From NCBI GenBank assembly GCA_034508935.3, contig CM067446.1:52330420-52394419 (forward strand): a DNA stretch of 64,000 nucleotides. The letters run 5' to 3'. The position numbers and the translations under genes were made by a program. Shown piece by piece: positions 10,913 to 37,707 of the stretch (positions within the stretch are counted from its first letter, which is position 1; each line of letters begins with the position of its first letter). The notes beneath the pieces were generated by a model. It did not search any database. It saw only the letters and a program-made list of their open reading frames with translations, and was not told where the DNA came from. The DNA is from Berghia stephanieae (taxonomy: Eukaryota; Mollusca; Gastropoda; Nudibranchia; Aeolidiidae).

Positions 10913-12134
10913 CTAGAGAGCTGGGCCGGTGTTACCAATACTTAGCTTCTATACCAGGATAAATCATTCGTTTGGACCGAAAAATAAATAAAAAACTTAC
11001 CGCTTACCGTCAAAAGCAGTTTAGATTTGAAGATGCATTTGTTTTCTATCAAAAAACATTCGGTACTGGACAATCCTTGATGAATTTCAAAAGTTGTGTT
11101 GAAATTATATCCTAATTGTTTTCATGTTAATTCCTCGCGAAATCGTGTGGTATCGTTTCTGTTATCAGGTACTCTAGCCAGGCAGGGTTGCCAGATCATT
11201 TTTGAGTAAGAGACCACAACTAGCTATAGCAAGAGGTCAGATTCCTCGGCAGGAGCCCAAATACTACCAAACCCACCTTAGCCTCGCGAAAACTCTTTAG
11301 ATTTGTTAAACAATTTAGATAGGATAAGGAAAATTCGTATATATAGAAGCATTAGCAAATGCAATCTGTGGCGTTAGCACGTGTTGCATTTAGATATTTA
11401 GATTGCCAAATAAAATAAGTTTTACCGGTACCAGAGTAAAACGATATAACGGGGAAAGTCAGAGGAAGCCAAAAAGTTGGTTACAGGAGGCCAATTGGCC
11501 AAACCAAATTTTGGGAGGCCAAATGGCTTGGGAAAAGGCGAAATTTCTCAAATTTGGCCACCAGGAGGCCAAACTAGCAACCCTGGCCCCAGGTTTTTAA
11601 AAAAGTTTATTGGGAAAAAGATACGGAACAAAGTGTCCATAGATAGGTATGCAATTTGGTGCATTAGTGCAGTAAAAAGGCCTTTTTTTCTTTTATTCGA
11701 TAAACTTGACTGCTGGTGGACCCTAGGCCTCTCTACACGTCCAAGAAATAATACTCACTTTTTCTCTACTCCAACGAAAATATCTACCCCCTACCGGTCT
11801 AATTATTTGTAGCAGACGACAAATTTCTCAAAACGGTCACGTGACACTATAAAAACAACACAGGAAGTCCATGAAAGCTTATTTACGGCATTTCCTTTGA
11901 ACCGTGTAAACAACAAAATTTCGTTTTCATTCGACTCAACGGGTCAGATTGGCCGGTATTTTTTTAACGAACTAAAGTTCTGAAAAATCAAAATGTTTCT
12001 TAGAAAGCTGAAAGATGCTAGTTTTTGAAACAGAGGTAGGTTTTTAAGAAAAATCTTTATATTTTACGTGAATGCATGCTCAAGGCGAGTTGGACGTGCA
12101 GCGGAGGTTGGTAGGCCAAAGGCCACCTCTCTAG
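10913..12134. mobile_element. Composite repeat 'element A', copy 2 (1222 bp, no array)
   Basis: Runs from CTAGAGAGCTGGGCCGG to GGCCACCTCTCTAG. It matches the flanks of copy 1, lacks both the Merlin insertion and the 1.6-kb modules, and carries its own insertion at 11183-11585. It shows that the three big segments in copy 1 are additions, not part of the original repeat. Confidence 0.75.
11183..11585. mobile_element. TIR element with CAGGGTTGCCA ends, inside element A copy 2
   Basis: The left end CAGGGTTGCCAGATC faces the right end TAGCAACCCTG. In copy 1 (about 5190-5240) the sequence on either side is continuous, though diverged. The target duplication is unclear: GCCAGG on the left, GCCCCAGG on the right. 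The ends match the family with 6-bp duplications seen at 22635, 26812 and 28783. Confidence 0.6.
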
Positions 12135-12326
12135 ACAAGATTAGCACCAAAAAAAAAAAAAGAAACCCCCCCCCCCCCAAAAAAAAAAAAAACAAAAAAA
12201 CAACAAAAAACCCCAAAACAATCGGGCAATAAATATATAGAAGAGAAAAACTTGCCTCTTAAACAGAAAGAAACTGTTTCATAAACGAAAATACGGAAAC
12301 TGTTTAAGCCCGGAAGCCAAAATCAT

Positions 12327-12385
12327 CTCCCTAGCCAAAACGGGCCATTTTGGCTAGGGAGACCAAGATTTTGGTCTCCCTAGAC
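12327..12385. repeat. Multi-stem hairpin repeat, copy 2
   Basis: CTCCCTAGCCAAAACGGG, then CCATTTTGGCTAGGGAG, then ACCAAGATTTTGGTCTCCC: the same stems as at 10590-10662 but starting at another point of the unit, as expected for pieces of one tandem or circular repeat of about 56 bp. Confidence 0.6.
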
Positions 12386-12948
12386 AATTCCTTTAAAAAA
12401 ATTATAAGTGGTTTATCTCAATAAAACCTGTATCAATATAAGCGCTTATCAATTCTAATGAAGTGCTTATTGCCAAGGAGTGAGTCCTTGGTTGACGGTT
12501 CATCAATTACCGAGGAGTCAAATTGGAATTCTTCATGTGCATACAGTGGTCTCATCCGAGCCTTGATTTGTGCGCATATGAATCTCGTCACATTCTCCAA
12601 TTATTCATTCATTGTCAACCGTTGTGGGAAGATTTGAACACTTGTCGGCATCAAAAAAATTTTTTTCATAAATTCCAAGATGAGTTATAAAGTCTAAATC
12701 AAGACAAAAAATTACTGTTTTCAGATCCAAGCTTCAGATTCAGAGGAAAAAGCAAACAAGAACAAAGGCAAATCTCTGCCAAGAATAAATAATGCCAGAT
12801 AGATTTTAGTAGGAATTCCTTTGTTTTAAAGGAAAATGTACTGCACATTGTAATCAGTAACAATTAATGTAAAAGATTTATGGCAGAAAATAGATGAAGA
12901 TTTACCAGCTTGCATGGTCCGAGACAAAAAAGGAAATATGAGAGATTT
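12386..12948. other. Intergenic, nothing recognised
   Basis: AT-rich sequence without a supported exon or repeat. Short open frames here have no recognisable motif. Confidence 0.35.
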
Positions 12949-12956
12949 GTACATTG

Positions 12957-13195
12957 CGATGTGCGCATATTTGCAGGTCTGATAACCCAAATTGTTATGG
13001 GCGTAAAGGCAACTCATAATATTGTCCATTCAAATTCAATGTTACATACATGCCGAATCTTACAAATTTTTAGTAATTTTACGAATTTTAGATAAATTTC
13101 ATGGCCAAATATGAAATTTTATGGAAAATTACGAATTTTTAAGTCTTAGTAATACTTAAATGATAATAATAATAATAATGATAAGAAGAACAGCA

Positions 13196-13226
<31 letters not shown>

Positions 13227-13422
13227 TAATAATGATGATAATAATAATAATGATAATATTGTGGTTGTTCATACACAATTTCAGAAGTTATGAATTTCCT
13301 TGTTAAATTACTAAAATTTGACAATAAAATGACTAAATTTGAAGTTTTCAATTTGGCAAGTCTGATGTTAAATCAACCCCATAATTGCATAGGTTATCAG
13401 ACCTGCTAATATGCACACGTCG
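12957..13422. mobile_element. MITE, 8-bp target duplication family, copy 2 (466 bp)
   Basis: Terminal repeats CGATGTGCGCATATTTGCAG and, from the other strand, CGACGTGTGCATATTAGCAG, continuing GTCTGATAACC on both sides. The flanking direct repeat is GTACATTG at 12949-12956 and 13423-13430. The interior has (TAC)n and (AAT)n microsatellites (13195-13255) and no coding frame. Related to the element at 1088-1247. Confidence 0.85.
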
Positions 13423-13430
13423 GTACATTG

Positions 13431-14135
13431 CCACCACAATAGAAAATTTTAAAAGTTTTGTAAATAGTTAAATATTTTAAAATTTTCTTATGGGGGAGGG
13501 GGGTGTAAATAAATGATTGAAAAGTAAGAGATGGGTTAAGGGGGAACTTTCACCCTGCAAGTAGTGCAATACAGACAAAATGACAGATCTCCGATCTAAA
13601 CAGACAAATTGTCAAATTATGAGCAAAAAAGACATCATTGATAAAAATAAAAAACTTGGTAGCTTAACTCACATGAATTGAACCGGCAAATCAAAGAAAT
13701 TCTGTGGCTATTTCAGGCTTCTAGATAAGCTGAGCTTGTCATTTTCTCAACCATGACATGGTCGATTGTTATATTCTGATGATTGAAACTGCAGTTGTGC
13801 AAAGTGACCACTCACAGGAAAAGGGCTGTCGTTTACATTTTTACAGTCAACTATAGTGGATTTTCAAATTCCCTACTGAAATCTCCTTGCTTTTGAAATC
13901 TTTTCATTCGCCTTAATTTAAAAATGTCAGAATATTTTGTCTATTGTTCAGCTAACCCAAAAGCTTTTTGGATTGAGATAGCTTTTAGTTTGAAAAAAGG
14001 TCAGACTAATTTACAGATCTGATATATCTACCTTTCATTGTTACAATGTTTTTAACTATTTTTTTTTCCCCCGTGTTTTGAAGTTTAAATGTCAGAATTT
14101 GACATTTCCTTTTACCCATCTATTCTAGAAAAGTT
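13431..14135 (+). other. Upstream region of the RNA-binding gene; likely intron end and 5' UTR
   Basis: A good acceptor (TTCTAG) sits at about 14124-14129, six bases before the start codon used below, so the start codon probably lies in the second or a later exon and the promoter is further upstream. No upstream exon can be identified with confidence. Confidence 0.4.
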
Positions 14136-31468
<17,333 letters not shown>

Positions 31469-31475
<7 letters not shown>

Positions 31476-32120
31476 AGAGAAAGAGAGGGATAAAGAGAGA
31501 CGCAAGAGGTGAGACCTGTCACAATTGAAACATTTTGATCTTAAAGGATAATATTTACTTCATTTCTCAGGGGGTCCTGATACTTCAGTTGGTAGAGCAC
31601 TCGCTTTACATGCTAAGAGGCAGAGATTGATCAAAGACAGTCAACGATTTTTCCCATACCCCCTTCCTGTTAACTTAACAAGTGATTGGGTAGCTGGGTC
31701 TGTTAAATTGGGCAGAAAGTACTTTGCGATAGACTGCCATCCTATCAAAATGGTAGCGAGCAATTACTATTTTTTATTTTCATCCTAGATAATTAAATCC
31801 CAAAAAGTGTGCTTTAAAGTTATCTCTATCAACTTATTGCTGGAATTATATATATCATCACAGACACCTTAAAGTGCTGAGCCTTTTATGTCAACTTATA
31901 CACCTTTTTTGTGACAAGTATTGGACAAGAAAATGACACAAACATAGATGCTAGCTATGTTTTGGAACAATTAACTTTTATTTTTTTTCTCTCTCTTTTC
32001 ATCTGCAGGAATGGTGTTCATTTTATCAAGAGTACAGATCTTTGATGTCATTTCATTTCATCTCTGTTTTCGTATCGTAGATTTTTATGAGTAATAAATC
32101 GTCATTCAGTGTTGAGAAAT
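31469..32120 (+). other. Last exons and polyadenylation signal of the RNA-binding gene
   Basis: Two further exons follow: 31469-31508 (acceptor TTACAG, donor GTGAGA) and from 32009 (acceptor CTGCAG). AATAAA lies at 32093-32098, so the transcript should end near 32110-32120. In the phase given by exon 8 the stop comes at once (Trp, stop). In another phase the two exons stay open for about 25 codons (GKEKERDKERRKR, then NGVHFIKSTDL and stop), which looks coding. Confidence 0.6.
31568..31790 (+). repeat. tRNA-derived SINE, family B, copy 1 (3'-truncated)
   Basis: GGGGGTCCTGATACTTCAGTT then GGTAGAGCACTCGCTTTACATG resembles a tRNA 5' half with an A box; the B box is decayed (AGATTGATC). The downstream part shares GTGATTGGGTAGCTGGGTCTG and GCAGAAAGTACTTTGCGATAG with the copy at 32576. 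Confidence 0.7.
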
Positions 32121-32575
32121 TTTGCTGTTTGTTTTTTTTTTTTCAATTTAATTTTCAGATGCCACTCATCTTTATTATTTAGTTTTTTTATGAGGGACAT
32201 GTGTCCACATATATGTTTCATTTACACACAACAATCGGTCATTTACTCTTCTTTCCTCCTTTCTTACCCTGTCATGTAGACTTGACTTTGTCTGAATTTG
32301 GCTATGCCCAGGCACTAATTGCTCCTTTCGCTGGCATGGAGAGAGATGGATGTATCAATTTGAGAAGATTGCATTTTTACTTTGAAATAATTTCTCTGTT
32401 GGAAATTGATGACGTGTATACTACTATGATGATTTCCTAAATGTTCATCTGTTGGGAAGTAGAAAAAGGGTGCTGTATTTGGATGAATTTATGATTGTCT
32501 AAATTCTTGTCAGTTGGGAATCAGAAAAAGGGACACTTATTTGGATGAATTTATGTTTGCCTTAATTCTTGTCAC

Positions 32576-32830
32576 GGGGTCCCAATAGCTCAGCTGGTAG
32601 AACACTCCTTCACATGCTAAGGGACAGAGTTTAGTCCTGGGTGTTTGAGATATTTTCTGATCTCCCGTCCACCCAGCTGTGATTGGGTAGCCAAATCTGT
32701 GCGATCTGGCGGAAAGTACTTTGCAATAGACGTATCCTATCCAAAGCGTAGCAAGTGATTGCTATTGTCCTGCTCACAATATAGAAGCTCCGGCTCATTG
32801 GGCGTTAAGGCTCTGAAGGACGCCTAGTAA
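32576..32830 (+). repeat. tRNA-derived SINE, family B, copy 2 (full length)
   Basis: The head GGGGTCCCAATAGCTCAG continues CTGGTAGAACACTCC, a good A box, with a B-box-like AGTTTAGTCCTGG. The body has CCCAGCTGTGATTGGGTAGCC and GCGGAAAGTACTTTGCAATAG, and the end is GGCGTTAAGGCTCTGAAGG. It lies downstream of the RNA-binding gene's polyadenylation site. Confidence 0.8.
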
Positions 32831-33039
32831 TTCTTGGTTGGGGAAACAAAATAGGGTCCTGAATTTGAATGACTTATGTCTGCCTCAACACTCAAGTTCA
32901 CCATGATTGAATATATAACAGTTTTGTTTTTAATTTTCCATTCATAGGAACTCGGAGAGTTAATGCTTGTCACAGGAAACAGAAAAAAGGGTACTGAACT
33001 TGAATTTGGTTCAAAGTTCAAAAGATTTAACACAATTTG

Positions 33040-33475
33040 TTCTCCACTCCCTGGGGTTACTTACTATGTCTTCTGTTTTCCAAGTTGCTTTCCGAAATGA
33101 GATTGCTTGGATTTGCTGTGGCCCTGACTGGAGTCCTTGGTGGGGAGGGAAACGGTCAAATGTTTATAGTTTTGGGAGATATTTTTTTCTCTCTTGTAAA
33201 TCATATCTGTTATGTAGTGTCGTATTTTATATAATGATTTGTAAACATTGAGTGTATTACCCTGAGTGGGATCATGTGTATGGTTCTTAGACTTGCTGAC
33301 CTCTTGCTAAGTACCCTGATAATGTGCTCTTGGAATCTATTTCTGTTCCCTATTTGAACCAGTCCCCTTTTTCTGTTTTTAGTTACTCTAGAAATTTTTG
33401 ACTATCCTCATTTTCTTCCTTGGTGGCACTGAAATGACCTAAATATGTGGCAATCACCATTAAAAACAAAATCAT
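33040..33475 (+). repeat. SINE-like family copy (5'-shortened)
   Basis: Starts near GGTTACTTACTATGTCTTCT and shares the TTTGGGAGATATTTTTTTC and GTGTATTACCCTGAGTGGG blocks and the CTTGGTGGCACTGAAATGACC tail with the other copies of the ~530-bp family. Confidence 0.75.
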
Positions 33476-34010
33476 TGTCTACTCCTTAACGGACAAACGC
33501 TAGACACCAAACTCGTCAAGAGAGTGAAATGTGCTTATAGTTATAGCTGAAGCATGCATGAGACCCTTGCCCCTTTTTGAAGGATGAAGCTGCTATCAAC
33601 TGTGTACATGTACAGTGGGACATCTCCAATCGGGGAAATGTCTTTTGCCACCAAAATGGTCCCAATTTGCCGGTGAGGTGGAGGTGGAGGGACTTCCCAC
33701 AAGCCTTAGGATATTAAAATTATATATAAATTATAGACCTCTAATTTAGTCTAACGTCAATGCAATCTCTTTAGATGTGTAGTTGCTATGACTATGAAAC
33801 GAACTAGTTTACCCTTAATCATACGTGGGGTGGAGTGGGCTTTTTGTTACCCTATGACAATATAAATATAATAATAATATATAGTAAAATAAAAATATCC
33901 CTATTCCTACGTAGGGGATGATTTTGTTACCCATGGCAATATACTAGTAACATAAAAGAATATCCCTGCTCATATGTCAGGGTTGATTTTAATAACCTGA
34001 GATAAATATA
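33476..34010. repeat. Intergenic with decayed tandem units
   Basis: From about 33800, a unit containing TTACCC, ATATCCC(T/T) and (C)ATACGT/CTACGTAGGGGATGATTTT-like blocks recurs about three times with spacing near 75 bp. No gene. Confidence 0.4.
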
Positions 34011-34017
34011 TACACAG

Positions 34018-34790
34018 TCCACTGCAGATAATCGAAACACCTTGGGATCAGCAAAAACGTTGCGATTAACCGAAGTTGAGTTTCCTATCTACTATTGCAA
34101 CATTTTACACAAATATGGTAAACACAAACCAGTTGTTTTAAACATTGTTCTGAGTCCACCACAGACAAAGCAATTTGATTGGAATAAAAAATATATGGCA
34201 GCCTTGTCTAAATTTTGACAAGCAAAAGCAGCTTTGAGGCAAGCCGACATCTTAAGATTGGGTTCACTTTCACTTTGTTTTCTCAATTCTCAACATTTGT
34301 AAGAGTCCCAAGAGATTAGCCATGATGAGAGACAATAAGCTCTCACCAAACCTGTTGGTCACAATGCACGGTTGTCAATCACAAAACAATGGATATCATC
34401 ACTCACATCTCTCCTCACAACTGTCATTGTCCACCTGTTGTCTAGTCCATGCCCAGCCCACTTGCCTCATATCTAATGGTCACAGGCGACCGCTCAAACC
34501 CGAACTGCAAACCGTGTCTTATTTTGTCTCTAATACTAATAGTAATAGAGTGGTGACACACTACTGCAGCATTAAGCCCCGCCCAATCTCGATTCTTCAA
34601 CATGTTGTGATTTCACCCATGATGAAATCTAATCATGAGATTTTGTTTGATTGATACCTTGAATCTGCCTCCTTTTGAGGTCAAAAATTTGTTGCAATTA
34701 ACCACTTTTATATTGAATTGATTCTGTTCCTTGGGGAAATGTTGCGATTAACCGAAAGTTGCAATAAACCGAGCTACGATTATTGATTAG
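34018..34790. mobile_element. pogo/Tigger-like MITE, right end unclear
   Basis: The left end CAGTCCACTGCAGATAATCG then AAACACC resembles Tigger-type termini. GTTGCGATTAACCGAA appears near 34070 and near 34743, and AACCGAGCTACG near 34777 may mark the far end, but a clean terminal CACTG is not visible. Non-coding. Confidence 0.45.
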
Positions 34791-34914
34791 ATTCCCATTT
34801 ACTTCCCTGTGATGTGCACATAGTCTGCAACACAAATCTACTATGGTTGCGAATAAGTTCTACAGGAAATATGTATCAAGTTCAACAACTCAATGTCATC
34901 TTTGCTTGGTAAGT

Positions 34915-35175
34915 AGTCCTTCAGCAGAGCCATTGGGGCCCATGGAGCTGGAGTTTATCCTGGTTTCTATTTCTATAGCATGAAACAATATCAATTGCTT
35001 GCTACCCTTTGATATCGACGCTAGTACTTTCCACCAGATCTAACAGACACAGCTACCCAATCACAGCTGGATGGACAGGGGGGCATCAGAAAAAAAATCT
35101 TGACTTCACCCAGAATCTATCTCAGTCGCTTTGCCTGAGTAGCGAGTGCTCTACCAACTGACTATAGGGACCCTA
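34915..35175 (-). repeat. tRNA-derived SINE, family B, copy 3
   Basis: On the minus strand GGGTCCCTATAGTCAGTTGG then TAGAGCACTCGC gives the A box; the body repeats GATTGGGTAGCTGTGTCTG and GTGGAAAGTACTAGCGTCG. Inverted relative to copies 1 and 2. Confidence 0.75.
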
Positions 35176-35849
35176 GCAACTGTAATTGGAAATGGATTAC
35201 GTTTATTGCTGCTCTCAATTCAACATTTTCTCAGGATATTATAAGATACCGTATTCGTATGATCACTTGATTTTTTTAAAGGAATAAACGTAATGACAGG
35301 GTGTGTGTGTTTATACGATTGTCTGCAAGGAGGGGGTGTGTGGGGTGGGTCATAAATAATGGTGCCAAAGGCTGACCTTCCAAAGACGGCACACCTCACA
35401 CGAGACAAACGAAAGTGAACACAATTTAGAGGACCACCTTCCATAGGCAACGTCAAGAGTCGTAACGAAAGAGTGTGCCTCGATTTCTAACATTGCCCCT
35501 TTTTTTGTGAGTTGTCAAGATGAACGAGTACATAGAGAAAATTACTGAATTTGTGAGACCCTAAACTGTAGTGTTCACTTGAGTTTGTTTCGTGTGATGT
35601 GTGTCGCGTCATGCATGATTTATATGAATTACACATAGGTTATAAAACGGGGATTTTCAAGAGTTTTCGTGCAGTAGACACTCCACAAAGCAGCCTGTGT
35701 GCACTATGTGCAAAAATTAGACCCTCAGTGATAACAACAGTATGTGCCATCACCATCAACACCGTCATCTTCATCAACATCATACCCCATCCCCGTCACA
35801 GTGTCATCATTACGATCAATTTATTTTTTACGTAGGGTACCAGTACCAG

Positions 35850-36100
35850 CAACTGGGGTGATTGTGGCTCGTGTTCAAAATGACAATGCAAAGTCAACCC
35901 ACCAGGCAAAGTCATCCAAGTTGACAGTACTGCCTCAGGTGGGCACAGGGATATTGAAGGAACGAAGCTGACGTCAATCAGCTCTTTGTTATTATTTCTA
36001 GACCGCCTGTAACCGTAAGTGATAAGTTCTCAGTAAATTATATCAATCAGACTACAACTGTTAAAGGTTACGGACAGTTTCGTGTGTTGGTATTTTTAAC
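35850..36100. repeat. Diverged dispersed repeat, second copy
   Basis: Partner of about 190-420, in the same order and strand. Just upstream, 35740-35800 is (CAT/CAC)-rich. Confidence 0.4.
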
Positions 36101-36159
36101 CTGGCTGGCAGATGTGATTATTTTACCTAAATGCATAGTTTGTTTTGTTTTGTTTGTTT

Positions 36160-36690
36160 TTAAGGGTTTTACGCCGCTTGCAACACATTTAGGTTATATC
36201 AGCGCCAGTAAAAATGAAGAAAATGGGATAGTAAAAAGTTCTAGAATTACAATTAAAGCACACAAGAAAAAGTAAGACATTGGGGAACTGGGGACAAATA
36301 GGGATCAGATGTAGATTCCAAGAGCACACCACCAATGTACATAGTTTGAGATCACCTCTAAGTCTCATCCGGACACAAGCACAAAATCCAACCAAGAGGA
36401 ATACACTCAAATGCTAACATTATACATTGAAAATAACAAATATAATAATACATAACAGAGAGATGATTTACAAGGAAAAAAATATCATCTCCCAAACAAT
36501 AACTATGCATTTGACTGTTTCCCTCCCAGCTAGGACCCCGGCCAGGGCCAGGACAAAACCAAGTAATCTCATTCCAAGACAAAGACAGAAAGCATGTTGG
36601 AAAACAGTTATAAGGGGATAGAAGACACAGTATGTACCCCCCCCCCCCCCCCCCCCCCGCCCACTATGGGAGTAAATGCATAGCATCAAT
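36160..36690 (-). repeat. SINE-like family copy, minus strand
   Basis: Read on the minus strand it has the full head-to-tail order, ending TACTGGCGCTGATATAACC then GTAAAACCC near 36160. A poly-C run of about 21 at 36637-36657 interrupts the head. The Gly-rich frame over the run is an artefact. Confidence 0.8.
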
Positions 36691-37707
36691 TCAGTAGAAC
36701 ACAGATATGTATAGTAAAGAGCTGATGGAGGAAGAAAAAAATTGTATTGTTAAAATACCTATGCATCAATGGTTCGTTATATCAGTCAAACAATAAGAAA
36801 GACGCTAATTTGATTACCACGAGTTTGTTTAAAATATTCGCTTTGCGTGCTATGTTGTACTTATAATTTCTTCAGGCCTTATATTCTCATAGGAGTAAAC
36901 AGGAACGCATAAACTTCTTACATTGCAGTTAGTAGGTACTCAATAATAGCGATTCCACAATGAGGTAACTAAGTTACCCCTGACATATGAATCGGTATAT
37001 ACAGGGGTTTCTTCTGTTTGGAAAGTGGGGGCATAAAGTTACTCCCATTTGTAAAAAAGTGGCATGTTGCAAAATCGCCAATGGTCACTATGGTATGTAA
37101 TTTTTTGTAACCATTTGAGCAGAAACCTTTGTAAAAAGGATAAGTTATCTTAAAAGCAAAAAAACAAGGCCTGGGGAAATGTACAAATAGGGTTAAGAAG
37201 TGTAGAATTCAAAATAGCTGGACTACCAATGATAAACTTAAGGGCCGTAAACTTAATTCATTCTTTTTCAAAAAAGAAATATTATGCTTTCTTTTTTGTT
37301 GGGAGTGAGGAATATTTAAAAAAAATGAACAGTTTTACTTTTTAGTTCTTTTAGTCCAAAAGCAACTCACTCCTTTGTGGCTTGTTTTTTGTTTTGTTTC
37401 GCATTTTTTGTGGGTTTTTTTTGGGTACTCGACCAAATGACTGTAGGTAGGTAGACAAAACAGTATTGACTTCTTCAAGCTGCAGAGGAGACAGTTTAAG
37501 ATTTTAAAGAGAACATTGTTTCGGACAAATCAAGTCAAAACAACAGTTGCAATGAAAATTCATATTATTATATTTACATCATCTTTTGAGAGCATTGTTG
37601 ATGAAAAGAAACCATGAGAACAACATATATCATGGCAGTTAAATGTATCAATATGTAATTTGTTTCATAATTGCGTTGTAGTAGGGTATTCTTGTATGAA
37701 TTTTGAT
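36691..37707. other. Intergenic, 3' of PDRG1
   Basis: No gene or repeat with support. The region downstream of the PDRG1 stop codon (below 37708) should contain its 3' UTR; I did not find an unambiguous AATAAA on the minus strand. Confidence 0.35.

Noticed and set aside
32201-32440. 79-codon frame downstream of the RNA-binding gene
   Set aside because: Starts after the AATAAA signal, has no recognised motif, and no splice or conservation evidence is available.
34322-34654. 110-codon plus-strand frame
   Set aside because: Lies within a pogo-like repeat; no recognisable domain, no splice or promoter support.
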